The notes under the pieces are model-generated. The model was given only the letters and a program-made list of their open reading frames with translations, ran no database searches and had not been told where the DNA came from. The translations under genes were made by a program, and so were the position numbers. From Agrocybe praecox (taxonomy: Eukaryota; Basidiomycota; Agaricomycetes; Agaricales; Agrocybaceae), in NCBI GenBank assembly GCA_964017145.1, contig CAXHKQ010000034.1, positions 1 to 21,104 on the forward strand: DNA of 21,104 nt, given 5' to 3'. Shown piece after piece: positions 1 to 10,864 of the stretch (its first letter is position 1; each line of letters starts with the position of its first letter).

Positions 1-3000
1 ATATAAAAAACATAGTTAATTAAATGCTCTCTGAAACGTGTACCTCAAACCATTTTAATAGATTATTCTTCGAGATGGTCCCGGCATATATCAGCATCAT
101 ATTTGCTGAACCTTATCTATATCCTTAAAGTAGTTCGTCATAAATAATAAGTACGCTTCATCAGAGTATTATTTCCTCAAATGCTGCACACGATTCTACC
201 GATGGCTAACAGCTGAAGCTCACACCTGTATGGCCAAAAGCTCAACACTTTGCCAGAGCAACGTCGATGAAGCTACACGACAAACTTGTTGCATATTCTA
301 CATGTCTATATACACACATCTGCACAGGTTCGCGCAGCCACAGACTCCCAACACACCGCACGATGTTTGTGCTTATGTGTAATTTAATAATGTTTGCGCG
401 TATGCGGCGAGGTCAATGACCTCGCACACACACGCAAGCGCCACTGAACGGCGTGCACACACACTAGTGCCCTTTTATCGTTAATTTTAGCATCTTGGCA
501 AAGGCGAACGCCGTCGCACGCGATGCCGATCAGATTTGATTCGAGCGAATAAATTACACCGATTTCGCATTGACCTAGTCGCTTTTCGCTTTGCCGTCAG
601 TAGTCGCGTTAGCAAAGCAGACCTTTCTACGACTTTATCTGAGCATACGCTAGAAACAAACACGTCACCGTTACGGACAAACTATACACGAAAACACTCG
701 GCTGCGTGCTCGCAATCAATCGCTTCAGTCGTTGTCGCGACTTTTTGCATTGTGCTTCGCTTGCAATTGACAATTCGCGCAGCAAATCGCTGACAATCAA
801 TTATGTAATTTCGGGCAATTACGAAGACGCTGCACTTTAACTGCTGATGCTCTTGAATGTCTGTGGAGGCCACTCTTGCTTTGTGAACGTGCATGCATGT
901 CCAACTGTTGTGGCGCAATTGGTAAATCGCGAATTACTCATCGTGAGTCGATGCGACTCCAGTGAGTATTATTCGAGCATTCTAGGCACAATATTTCCAT
1001 GACTGAACCAACCTGATTGCGGTACTGCAGTTGGCCGCCCGATCGGTTGATGTGTGGTAGCCGGACCGGTGCTATTGTGGCGGTGTATGGAGTGAATGGG
1101 TCGGGTCGGAATCCGGCGGAGAACTGCCCCGAAACCGTCGGTGTATTTGATCGATTGTTGCTTCGGGACTGAATTTTGTATACGCAATAGTTTTTGTGTC
1201 AAGCGCGTCAGTTTTGTTTTGGACCGAGTCGCGCGGTGTGTTGTTGTTGTAAGTTGAGTGCGGAGGGAGCCCTGTAGGCCAGTAGCGATGGCTTGAATTA
1301 TTTTGGGAATAGCCCGCAGTTAGGCAAGCTAGAAAATTTAATTGGAATAAAAATCGGGCTGTGAAAAATGTCATTAATTTCAAGCCTGTACGAATTTATG
1401 CTTCTTTTACGTTTTGTAGGAGTAAGAGTATCACAAAAAGTGTAATGATGCAGTTTTGTTCAATAATTAATCTTCTATAATATTCCAAAATATCGTTCCT
1501 TCGTTCATATAAGGAGAAATTGTCGAATTGTCGAAATTCGAACGAATAACCATGGATGACGTTTTTTTTTTAATTCCAATGAAAAGGATTTGTGCACAAT
1601 TTCATTATCATTCTTTTGAGCATACACATATTGCTCTAAGTCACTCCAGTGAAATATAAAGGTTTCTAAACCAAACACGACTACGACAATTTTGTATGAA
1701 GTCAAATATATTTTTCCATTTTCCATACTTGGTTGATAGACCATTTGCTTTGCACTGGAATGACTCAGAGTAATGAGTGTATACTGAATCTAAAGACAAT
1801 GAAATTGTACACAAATCATTCACATCGAACAATATTTGAAAAATAGTGCTTCATAAAAAGTTTGACGATCTCCCACGTCTGTGATTTTGAATAAATTTCA
1901 CAATGGTAAAATGAAATCGATAGTCCATTTATCTGGCTATATTTTTGCTCAACATTATTAACCTGTATCGGGTCTGTGCTTCAAGCTATACTCCAAAAAC
2001 TGAGAGCATGTTTTTTTTACGATTTTAAAATAGGGGGAATATATAAGTTTTGCCTCCAGTCAATTGTGTCCAAAACTATAAAATTCAGAGTCGAAAAATA
2101 ACATATAAGTTTCTTTCATGCTCATTCAAACGAACAAAACCGCTAGAAACCACGAAATATCATCATGGCCGCTATATTATCTGGTTTCGCGTGTGCAATA
2201 AATTGTAATAGAGATTTTCCATATGAAAAATTGATATATAACACTACACAATTGACAATTGACAATTGCTTCCTAACAGGAAAATTGTTGACGTTGTGAA
2301 CCAGATATCTAGAGACTGAGCTGCAATAATGAACTGAATCTTTTTGTGGATAGTTAAGCAATCATATGTTTATCTTCATGCGAAATTCGACCATTCTCAG
2401 TGGCCTACGAAAGGAACGACAGGCATTCTACTGAAATTTGCCATAAAAAGCGTTGAAATTGCTTCTTAACAAGCGCATGTTATATGACTGAACAGCATAC
2501 ACATTTTATCAATTTTGTGTGCTGGAATGTATTATTCAAGGAAAGCCAAACAAATTTTTCAACCAACATTTATTCACGTTAATTTTATCGTTACATAAAA
2601 TTTACGTAAATACATTTTTGTGCTTGTCTTTGGAGTTCCACAAATCTGAAAATATTCATCAAAATCAACAAGATGTTTTTTCAACATGTTATAAAGCGTC
2701 AGGACTAGACGATAAGACAGATTCAAGTTTTCAAGACAGATAGTCCTTGTACCTGAATAATTCGATATATATAACGGAAAACCATGTAAACATGAATTTT
2801 ATTTTGCATGATTCATCACCAGAAATGATCAGAATTTGAAATCAGAATATGGAATGGAGCAAAGTTCCATATTGAATCTTCGATATACCTGAATTTCAGG
2901 GTCCTGGGTGGAACAAATCTGGGAGATTAGTTCAATATTGCGAAGTATTGATCAATTGAAACCAAACTGAATTTGTGACTTGACTGAACTGCAATATTCA

Positions 3001-3164
3001 CATGAAAAATGTTCGAAAGTCGTATAAGTGAATACATTCAATTTGAAAAGAAGTTTATTTATAAATGGTTCCAACGTGTATATTTACACCTGCTGGTAAA
3101 CTGTCGAATCTCAAATTCAACAGGAAAACCTCGCAAAAAGAAAAACACTGCTCTCGTTTTCTTT
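1..3164. other. AT-rich non-coding region, no gene recognised
   Basis: I see no gene here. Open frames are short, lack recognisable domains and do not show the strong C/G-ending codon use of the real exons in this window. Roughly 300-1350 is richer in CG and CA/TG runs and resembles the promoter and leader DNA seen near 11300-12300. It holds an initiator-like TCAGTT at 1207-1212 and a donor-like GTAAGT at about 1249, so a non-coding first exon of some gene is conceivable but unsupported. Roughly 1380-3060 is AT-rich and featureless apart from a triplicated ACAATTG near 2258-2275. Distal poly(A) signals for the minus-strand Pdi gene may extend into the right edge (TTTATT on the plus strand near 3055). 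Confidence 0.6.
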
Positions 3165-3729
3165 TTTATTACATTTTATTGATTTTTTTCACGTATTTTT
3201 CATTTTTGAAATGTTATCTTGTTATGTTTCCTGTTCAGCGAATCGACACACAACAAAAGTTATCGACCCAAATCATCATCACACGCACACACAACTCTTC
3301 TGCACCCTGCGTGTTCGCAAGCGACAAAAAACCAGTCTTTCTCGGTTACGTGAGTGGGCGTGCGAGCGTCTCAATTTCTCTCCAGCCGAGTGTGAATGGT
3401 GGGAATGTGTATGATCGAAGCCGCTCGACTGCAACCACCAACGCAAAAATTGTGCGACGTTTCCGTGTGTATTGTATTGTATGATGTGTACAGTGCGAAT
3501 TTCGGTAGACACATTTTACTTGCGAGAGTCTCTGTGTGTGTGAGGATAATTTACGTGTGTGTGTGTCTTGGGAGTTGGCCCATCGAGTTGCCTCTGAACT
3601 GAATGCATGGCGCGCACAGCGAGCCTTTACCAGCAGCAGCACGAAGCCATCTCGACGACGATCTCCAACTCGCCAGCATCAACGGATCTCTCAATCTCTC
3701 ATCTCCCCTTCTCAGCCTCAACAACCGCC
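3165..3729 (-). other. Pdi: Pdi 3' UTR with two poly(A) signals
   Basis: This follows the Pdi stop codon on the minus strand. Two AATAAA hexamers (minus strand; TTTATT on plus at 3165-3170 and 3175-3180) lie 10 bp apart and are the first canonical signals after the stop, giving a 3' UTR of about 550 nt. The segment contains GT/CA-rich runs (3530-3575, 3270-3300). Short open frames over it on both strands look like chance. The actual cleavage site cannot be read from sequence alone. Confidence 0.55.
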
Positions 3730-6700
3730 TTACAGCTCGTCCTTGCCGACCTGCTCCGCCGACTCCTCCTCCTCCGTCTCGTTCACCTCCACCTCCTCCA
3801 CCTCCGGCACCGCCTCCTCCTTGCCGCCGCTCTCCAGGAAGCGCTGCAGCGCCTCCAGCGTGCGCTCGCCATTGTAATCCACCACCGAGTTGTCGCCCTT
3901 CTTGTACAGCTTCAGCGTCGGGAACGACGTGATCTTCGTGTGCTCCAGCTCGTTGGCCGTCGAGTCGATCTTGGCCACCACCACGGCATCGTTGCCGGCG
4001 AAATGCTCGCCCAGCTGATCGAAGATCGGAGCCAACTGCTTGCAGTGTCCGCACCACGGAGCGTAGAACTCCACCAGCACATCCTTCTCCGCATCGAAGG
4101 CGACCTCGTCGAAGTTCGACGTGACCAGCGTCCAGACCGGGGTGGTGTTCCAGTCGGCCGGCGCGTCCTGCGACAGCAGATGCTGCTTGAGCTTGCCGTC
4201 GAGGAAGGACTGCACGAACGTGCCGATGGCCTCGGGACTGAGATCGGCGGAGGCGGGCTTGTACTTGGCCATCTCCTCCTCGAGCTTGATCAGACGCATG
4301 GCGGGCACCTCCTCCTTCTTCATGCCGAAGAACTCCAAGATGCGGTTGTGGTCCTCCTCGTCGGCGTTGATGGTGACGAACAGCACCTGGCCGCGGTGCT
4401 TCTCGGCGATTGCAGCGGCCGGGGTGGCGTACTCGGCGATGTGGCCGGCCTTGGCGCTGACGAACAGCAGCAGATGCGATTTGATGTCGCCGCCGAAGAT
4501 CTTCTGCGCGGAGTCGTGGTTGAAGTCGACGATCAGGGGCAGAGCCTGCACGGAGACGAACTCCTTGATGGCTTCGGCGGAGGTGGCGTCGCCGGCGTAC
4601 ACGGACTTGCCGTCGTCGAACTGCTTGAAGAGGACGATGGCGCCGGCGGCGGCCTCGTACTGGGCGCGGACGGTCTCGTCGGAGGTGATGCCGAAGGGCA
4701 GATCGTCGTGCGAGGCGGCGACCTTCAGGAAGGCGACGGCCTCCGGGGACTCGCGATCGGCGATGAAGGCGATGACGGCGACCTTGTTGTCGGCGACGAA
4801 GGCGGCGGCAGCCTCGGCGGTGGCCAGCTCAGCGGCAGCGGGGCCGGTCTTCTTGGACAGCCAGGCGATGATCTCGTCGGCGGTGCGGCCGCCGTTGTAC
4901 TCGATGGAGGAGCCGGAGCGGAAGAACTTGAGGGTGGGGTAGCCGCGGACGCCGAACTTCTCGGCGAGGGCGGACGCCTCGGTGGCGTCGACCTTGGCGA
5001 GCTTGATGGGCGAGTCCTTGGCGGCGAGGGTGGTGGCGGCGCTGGCGTAGTGGGGGGCGAGGGTCTTGCAGTGGCCGCACCACGGGGCGTCTGGTAGGGG
5101 GGTGGAAGTGAGGGGAGGAATTATTAGTAAGATTGTCGGAAATTCGGCGTAGTAATTGGCAGTTTGAATACCTTATGGGCGTAGGAAAATACGGGTTTGA
5201 ATTGGTAATGCAAGCGTAACAATTTGGGATCATGAAACGACAGGAAGCTCAATTAGCCAAACCACACACATTCAACGAAATCATGATGAAGAGATAAGAT
5301 TGCAGACACTTTAATTAACTACCAGTTCCAATTTCCAATCCAACTAAAGTTGAATTCGAATTCAAAGACGAATATTAATAAACTAGTTAGAATTTGTTTA
5401 ATAAATTGAAAGCAGATTATATTGCATACATCATTTGATTTTCATTCCATCATCGAAATAACCTTGCCGTTCTATCGTGGCACCTAGTGTAATTTATCGG
5501 AAAGCAAACCCCCGTTCGGATTTCTTATCGCCCTGCTGCTTTCTTGTTTATTGAAGTGAGCTGGCAACTGATACCGCCGCGAGCTATATTTGAGGATTGA
5601 TTTCAGCGGTGTGGCAAATGGGCAAACAATTTCGCGTTTATCGCCGCGATCGCGACCCACTTAAGACGTGAACCGACAAAAACAGTCCAGATCTAACGGT
5701 ATTCGCGTCTGCAAAAAAACGAACAAAAAACAGGTTTTGATGAATGTGTTACAGTCGTGCGTGCACGACAAATAAGGAGAAAAATATGTGTTTGGCACTT
5801 CATATTTGAATATTCTTTTCTCGAAGCATATTTAAATTGTGATTATACTACCGCAACAGTCATTTTTCTTCAAACAAATAAATAACTATTCTCCTTCACC
5901 TTATTTTATGTATAGCGATGATCGAACATTCACACACGCGCATGTGTCTTGGTCATGGCCGAAACGCACCGGTGCGCGGATCGTAAGTGCTGTAACCGTA
6001 ATTGGTGTGTGCGCGTTAGTGTGTAGTCGATGTGTGTTGTGTGTGAACGCGGTTCCGCAGTCATTGAACCTTTCGCCGCAAGCCCGCGTGAGAACACGCG
6101 AACACGTGAATCAACACACACACTCACATTTAACACTACTACATACGCATACGCACTAACATATGTGTAGTGTATTTATCATCAGCATCGCTAATGAATT
6201 CACTAACAGCGCGCGAATGCGAACCGTTGTTCGACCTGCGCAAGATTTCGCACAGAACATTTCGACTTTGAATCCCGAACCCGAGCTGTTCACATATTTG
6301 CGTGTGCGAATATTTACCCGCCGACGGATTTTTTAATATTATTTTATTAGCTTAAAAGCATGCGCAGACCGGGGAACAGGGGAACAACCAAGCAGCTGTT
6401 TCAACCCGCCCGCGTGTCAACAAGTCAACAGAATTCTGGCGAATCGCAGTGTTTGCACGGTCGTGTCCTTCTAGGCAATTCGCCCGTGAAAATGCGAGTC
6501 TAACTGAGGTCGATACAAGGCCAAATTTGCCTCCAAAATTGTCTTGGTGTGCTGGTGCTGACTCGAATATTCTGCCGTGCAAATTGCGTGTTGCCCACGT
6601 TTATGTTTGCGCGATGCATCATCGCATCTTCGCGCAAGTCCAGTCAAACCGGTTTTGCGCATGGCAAATGGCACAGTAGAGACTACAACAAAAATCCACC

Positions 6701-7970
6701 ACATCATCGATGTGCCCAGTGTGCGAAAAACCGCACAGATGACTGGCGTATAACGTCGTGTATCCAGTGTCTCGATTTTCCGAGAAAATATATGTGTGCT
6801 GTGGCTGTTTGAGCAACAAAAACCACACAAGCGCATCCGGCTGGAGTATAATTACTCTATATTTCGATGATAAAAACACTGTGATCCATATACACATTCG
6901 TGCGTGTTAATGTACAGAACATATATAAACAGGTCAGGTCGACGTTACACGTATACACACTATTCTACAATGCTGTGTGTAAGTGTTGAACGCCGCGCCC
7001 AACAACGCACACATACATATGTAATGTTGTTTGGTTCGACACAAAGCGAATGCCGGCTTAAACTCGCGAGCAACGCGCAACCGCGTCTTCGTTGATGACG
7101 TGGAATCAACGAATCGTCGCGTAGAATCGACGCTCTATATATGCTATATGTGCTATGTACTATCGAGTCTAGCTGTTTCGTTCTGGACGTGTTGCATGGT
7201 TGAGAAGCAGCGGACGTGCACGAGCGACATGGAAAATGCCACGTCGACGCCGCACGATGCCCGTTTCGCTTCTTGAGTATACCAACAGCAACACTAACAC
7301 CATCACTCGACTCTGTCGACGTGTCTGTGCGTGCGTGCGTGCGTGTATGCGTCCGAGTGTGGGTTCGTCGGTTCGCCGACGCCGGCGGCGATTTATTGAA
7401 TGACGTCTTCGCATGATTCGTCGATACTGAATTGGGCTTTCTTCGAGACAAAGCCACCAGAACAACCGCGAAAATCCACTCTGCAAACAAAGTGCATTTA
7501 TTTCAGTAATTGCGGTGTGTTTTTGTCTCTGTCTGCCCACGCAAAACAGTCACAACACACACACACAATCACAACGAACTGTCGTGAATTTGCACAAACA
7601 CACACATACATACATATGTGTACACGTAGCACACACACATACACGCACACTCGCGCAAAATCTCCATGTTGGAACTTTGGAACTGTGTGCAAATTGCGAA
7701 AAATTCCAGACATTCGCGCGATTAGCGATGCGATGCCCGGAATCTGCGCCCGTTTTCTGGATGGCCTTCGTCCATCTCTATCGATTAAGCGCTAATGACT
7801 AATGAATGAATGGAATACTCACAGAACTCCACCAGCACGAACTCGTTGCCGTTGATGGCCTCATCGAAGTTGTCGTCGGTCAGCACCAGCACCGACTCCT
7901 CGGTCTTGATTTCCGCCTGGACGGCCAGGACGGCGGCCGCCAGCAGGCAGGCGACGGTCACGAACTGCAT
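3730..7970 (-). CDS. Pdi: Protein disulfide isomerase, ER lumenal, two coding exons
   Basis: Joined exons 7970-7823 and 5090-3730 (minus strand) give 502 aa; Drosophila Pdi is about 496. The enzyme forms, breaks and rearranges disulfides in ER client proteins and is also the beta subunit of prolyl 4-hydroxylase in animals. Seen: a signal peptide at residues 1-19 (hydrophobic core CLLAAAVLA, cleavage probably after VQA). The first thioredoxin domain has APWCGHCK at about 51-58 (C54, C57) and cis-proline motif GYPTLKFF. Two redox-inactive middle domains follow, including [13 protein letters not shown]. The second catalytic domain has APWCGHCK at about 393-400 (C396, C399) and cis-proline motif SFPTLKLY. 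An acidic Glu-rich tail ends in KDEL, the ER retrieval signal. Exon 1 ends at a GTGAGT donor and exon 2 starts after TACCAG; the phase-1 junction restores the Tyr before the first active site. The ATG is the first after an ATG-free upstream stretch. Regulation by ER stress is likely for the family. Confidence 0.97.
5091..7822 (-). other. Pdi: Large first intron of Pdi (2.7 kb)
   Basis: It is bounded on the minus strand by GTGAGT (from 7822) and CAG (ending at 5091), and splits a Tyr codon immediately before the first active-site motif. The left half is AT-rich; the right half (about 5900-7800) is full of CA/TG runs and CG-rich sequence resembling regulatory DNA. Open frames on both strands there have no domains and a microsatellite-driven composition. 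It contains one TGACGTGG, a match to the XBP1/UPR element, at 7096-7103, and an NRF1-like GCATGCGCA at 6358-6366. No nested gene is recognisable. Confidence 0.85.
7096..7103 (+). promoter_or_regulatory. UPR-element-like TGACGTGG in Pdi intron 1
   Basis: The octamer equals the XBP1-type unfolded-protein-response element (TGACGTGG/A). Pdi is a classic ER-stress target, so a site in its first intron is biologically plausible. One octamer match is weak evidence: about 0.6 chance matches are expected in a window this size counting both strands. Confidence 0.25.
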
Positions 7971-8150
7971 GACTGTGTGTTGGGGTTTCTGTGGAGGACA
8001 GTGACTGAGATGTGGTGGAGTTGTTGCGAGAAACACGTCCGTTGATCGCGCGGCTCGTCCAAGAAATGAGACAGCTCGGTCGATGCGAAGCGTAAAATTG
8101 ACGACGCAGCGGCGGCAACGGCAACGCGTTCCACCCAGCGTTACCGTTTC
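7971..8150 (-). promoter_or_regulatory. Pdi: Pdi 5' leader and initiator
   Basis: On the minus strand TCAGTC, a perfect insect initiator (TCAGTY), lies at 8008-8003, so transcription could begin at about 8006 and give a leader of about 36 nt. No minus-strand ATG occurs between 7971 and about 8150, so a longer leader is equally compatible. A CTCCACAG just before the start also looks like a splice acceptor, so a non-coding upstream exon is possible. No TATA box or clear downstream promoter element is visible. Confidence 0.4.
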
Positions 8151-8261
8151 GAGTGCATTCGGGCTTTTCGTTAGATTTGATTGTTCATAATGGCGCAGAA
8201 AAACGAAAAAGTACATTTTGATGCAGAAAATATTACATAGTACTATGGTTTTCATTCTGAG

Positions 8262-8450
8262 AACCCTGAAGAACCCTCAGAACATTTTTGAAATCATTTA
8301 AAATATCCAGACAATTTTCTTAATCGCCGAAAACCTTCGGAAATCGTCTATACAAATCATCTCTACGAATCACTGAATTTCATTAGAAATAAATAATAAT
8401 AATAAATATTCAGAAATGTCTTCTTATCACTAAAGAACCCTGAAATGACT
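8262..8450. repeat. Possible decayed decamer-type repeat relic
   Basis: The AT-rich segment contains scattered copies of motifs such as CGGAAATCG, CCGAAAACC and a repeated AGAACCCTGAA (near 8262 and 8435), reminiscent on the minus strand of the AGATTTCCNN unit seen at 10902-11209. No terminal inverted repeats or target duplication are visible, so this is only a possible relic. Confidence 0.25.
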
Positions 8451-8891
8451 AAAAAATACTTTAAAACTGGAAATATTCAAACATGTTTTCATGCCCTTAT
8501 TGGCGGGTATCTCGTCGGACAACTTCAGCAAAAAATCACTGCAATTGTTTTTGACATGTTAATGTTTATACTCCTGGTATGTATACTGTATACTGAAAGT
8601 AAAACCGCAGAAAATGCACAAAATCACACTTGGTTTTACATGGTAAAGTTGGGGAAAAATTTCATTAGTCGAGCTTTCGTTGCCAATGCGATGCGTTCAG
8701 TTCGATCAGCCGAGACTCAAATCACACACCACATTCCACACATCGTTGCCCTTTGAAGAAATGGGTCGAATTCGATAGGCTGCGAATGGCGACCGAGTGC
8801 CGTGTGGAACACATTTATTTTGTGTGTGCTTCACCGAGCTTCTCGCCAACCAACGGTTCGAAAACCGAATGGAAAAATATCCCTCGATAAC

Positions 8892-8958
8892 GCGCCATCT
8901 ATCAAAAGACGCACACACGACTTGCTGCATAATTGTGCCAATATTACCGCCATCTATC
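8892..8958 (-). promoter_or_regulatory. Pair of CTCF-like GATAGATGGCG motifs
   Basis: GCGCCATCTATC at 8892-8903 and CCGCCATCTATC at 8947-8958 are direct repeats 55 bp apart. Their reverse complement, GATAGATGGCGS, matches the AGRKGGC core of the CTCF site. They lie between the divergent Pdi and Dp genes, a sensible place for an insulator. Only the core, not the full zinc-finger footprint, is matched. Confidence 0.3.
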
Positions 8959-9430
8959 AGACAACGCACTCATCGCGCATCGAGTTTGAAAAATTCAGCG
9001 CTGTGCTCTTCCGTTGAATGCTATGGAATTTCGAAATCGGTTGTAAATTTGATTTGAAATATTAGAGCGCAACGGGGGTAATTATTGCATGGGGGCAATT
9101 TCAGCAACCTTTTCTTCAAAAGTTTCCGATATTGAATTATATTGAAAGTGGAAATCATGGTCGATTATCAAAAACATTAACATGTTTATATTGTTGGAAC
9201 GGAGTTTCGAGAGTTCCCACTGCCTTTTATGTTTATATTTGAATTTCTGGAAATAGGTTTCGCAATTTGTTTTTGGATTCTCTAACTATAAGTATGTTGT
9301 TGTTGTTGTTGTTGGTTTTCTCTGTTGTGGCTGGAAGCGTAGTCCATATTGCCAAACTATAAGTACACTTTGAACCAACAAAACACATTTGCTAAATCTG
9401 AAACGGCAACACTGGTTGTACGCCAGTGCG

Positions 9431-9453
9431 TGTGTGTGTGTGTGTGTGTGTGT
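9431..9453 (+). repeat. (TG)n microsatellite
   Basis: Eleven uninterrupted TG dinucleotides, followed within 60 bp by further TGTGTATTG repeats. Many shorter CA/TG runs occur throughout the non-coding DNA of the window (for example 7556-7640, 15866-15890, 12585-12600). Confidence 0.9.
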
Positions 9454-9984
9454 TCCTTATTCCTTATTTGTTGCGCTTGCGTGTGTATTGTGTGTATTGT
9501 GTGTTATATACAACTGTGTAGGTATATATGCGGGATTTAACTGTATTCGCTCCACGTCATGTGTGTTTGGGTGTTTGGCGGACGTTTTGCAGGCTTCCCA
9601 GGACATATAGAGGTCAATCATAGCAACATTCCGGTGGCCATGTGTTCCACCTATTCTTTGGCGAACAAAGCCATTCAAAATAGCCATGCAAACGACGTAA
9701 AATCGCTAGTTTATCGATCATAACATCGACATCGGAACTGAGTTTTGAGGAAGAGACGCGATGAGCCGGCAAATGCGTGGCATTTGATCGTGGTTGGCTG
9801 CGATTGGTCGCGGATGCGTTGCGCCCAACGCGTCGGTGTTGTTGGAAGAGGTTGTGGAACGCGGGTGGAAATTGGGTGGTGTGGAACTTATAACAGAGAG
9901 TGCGTATATTTATTTTCCTTTATATTTATGGAGGTATTTAGAATTCCGTAGGTGAACGCTGTAACTTTTGGGTTAGACGTAAGT

Positions 9985-10009
9985 CACACGTTCCACACGT
10001 TCCACACGT
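9985..10009 (+). repeat. Three tandem CACACGTTC 9-mers
   Basis: CACACGTTC occurs twice followed by CACACGTCA, so a CACGT core repeats every 9 bp. Read on the minus strand the last copy contains TGACGTG, a UPR-element-like core. The array is in the shared Pdi/Dp upstream region. It could be a small cis-regulatory cluster or a chance tandem duplication. Confidence 0.5.
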
Positions 10010-10585
10010 CAAATCGTATGGAATTCTTGCTGACTCGACGTCTGATTCGACGTCGACTTGCGCTCACATCGCTTACAGCGTTCCACTACTGTTGGTTCCA
10101 GTTTCCAGTTTTAAACATTTTGTGAATTATAATGTGCAAAATCATCATCTAATATTTATTTTGATGTACGGGCGAATTGAATGTGTATACTGGGAACACC
10201 GCTTGTGGCTCCCAGCCGATGCGCACGCCATCTTTCGGGGCCCTGCGCATTGAGTCCACGCTCAGCTGGCTCAGCTGCTCGTTGAGCGTCAGTGCATATG
10301 TGCAAGGCTTGCTGTGTATATTATGTGCGAGCAGCATAGTGCGTATGCGGAGGGGTATGTCACAGAGTGGATTATGAATTATGATATGTGTAGCTGATTA
10401 AATTTATATTATAAATGAAATTGTATTTTTGTATGGAAACGACGTAACAATCATGTTCGGAATTTCAAGGTCAAACGTTGAATAATTATAGTAGATTTTC
10501 GTTGTTTTTTCTCTACATTGTCGATTACGTATTATGTGATATTAGCTGATATGTTATTCTAATATACATATATAATATATATACC

Positions 10586-10841
10586 ATGATTTCCGGAGAT
10601 TTTCGAAAAATCCTATTATTTTTCAAGAGGAAAATCACCGAAAATCGAAATATTTATGTTTATAATAAGAATCAAAACGTGGGATAGCTAGTGTTTAATT
10701 TCTTTGAATTTTTCTTTAAAATTGTTCTATAATTTTTTATGATTTCGAATGAATTTTCATCATCTTGGGGTATTCGTAGAAAATAAATCAATTCCAAAAA
10801 TGTACCCTGTTGAGTCAAGTGTAAGCGTGCTAATCCCCTCG
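10586..10841. repeat. Possible diverged copy of the decamer-bearing element
   Basis: It begins with GATTTCCGGAGATTTTCG-like sequence near 10589 and ends in CCCCTCG at 10835-10841, which resembles the right terminal inverted repeat of the two better elements. No matching left terminus is seen. It lies directly beside the intact element at 10865. Confidence 0.3.
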
Positions 10842-10856
10842 ATTCACATACCCTCA

Positions 10857-10864
10857 TTCGACAA
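10857..10864 (+). other. Left target-site duplication TTCGACAA
   Basis: The 8-bp word TTCGACAA directly precedes the element start and recurs directly after its end (11225-11232). It fits the nTnnnnAn pattern described for hAT insertions. Confidence 0.8.

Larger units (their letters stand above)
8151..10856. other. Divergent intergenic region between Pdi and Dp
   Basis: No gene is recognised. It contains two GCCATCTATC repeats (8892-8903 and 8947-8958), a (TTG)n tract at 9295-9315, a (TG)n microsatellite at 9431-9453, a TGACGTGG on the minus strand (9552-9559), a 9-bp motif repeated three times (9985-10009), and two stretches resembling decayed copies of the decamer-bearing transposon (about 8262-8450 and 10586-10841). 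An initiator-like TCAGTT lies near 8699. Open frames of up to about 100 codons have no recognisable content. Confidence 0.6.

Noticed and set aside
1072..1383. 103-codon minus-strand frame with a hydrophobic N-terminal part
   Set aside because: It resembles a secreted peptide at first, but there is no recognisable mature domain, codon use is unlike the real exons, overlapping frames are also open, and no promoter or poly(A) context supports it.
3607..5097. 496-codon open frame on the plus strand
   Set aside because: It is the antisense of Pdi exon 2. The strong C/G third-position bias of Pdi removes stops from the opposite strand; the translated product is a low-complexity Leu/Gly/Val sequence with no domains.
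5839..7795. Many short frames inside Pdi intron 1, rich in His-Thr and Val-Cys
   Set aside because: Products of CA/TG repeats read in both directions; none has a domain or the codon bias of the genes here.
8445..8756. 103-codon plus-strand frame with a hydrophobic stretch
   Set aside because: AT-rich, no codon bias, no splice or promoter support, no family recognised.
8840..8880. tRNA T-loop-like GGTTCGA
   Set aside because: No acceptor or anticodon stem can be formed around it, and no A-box lies at the right distance.
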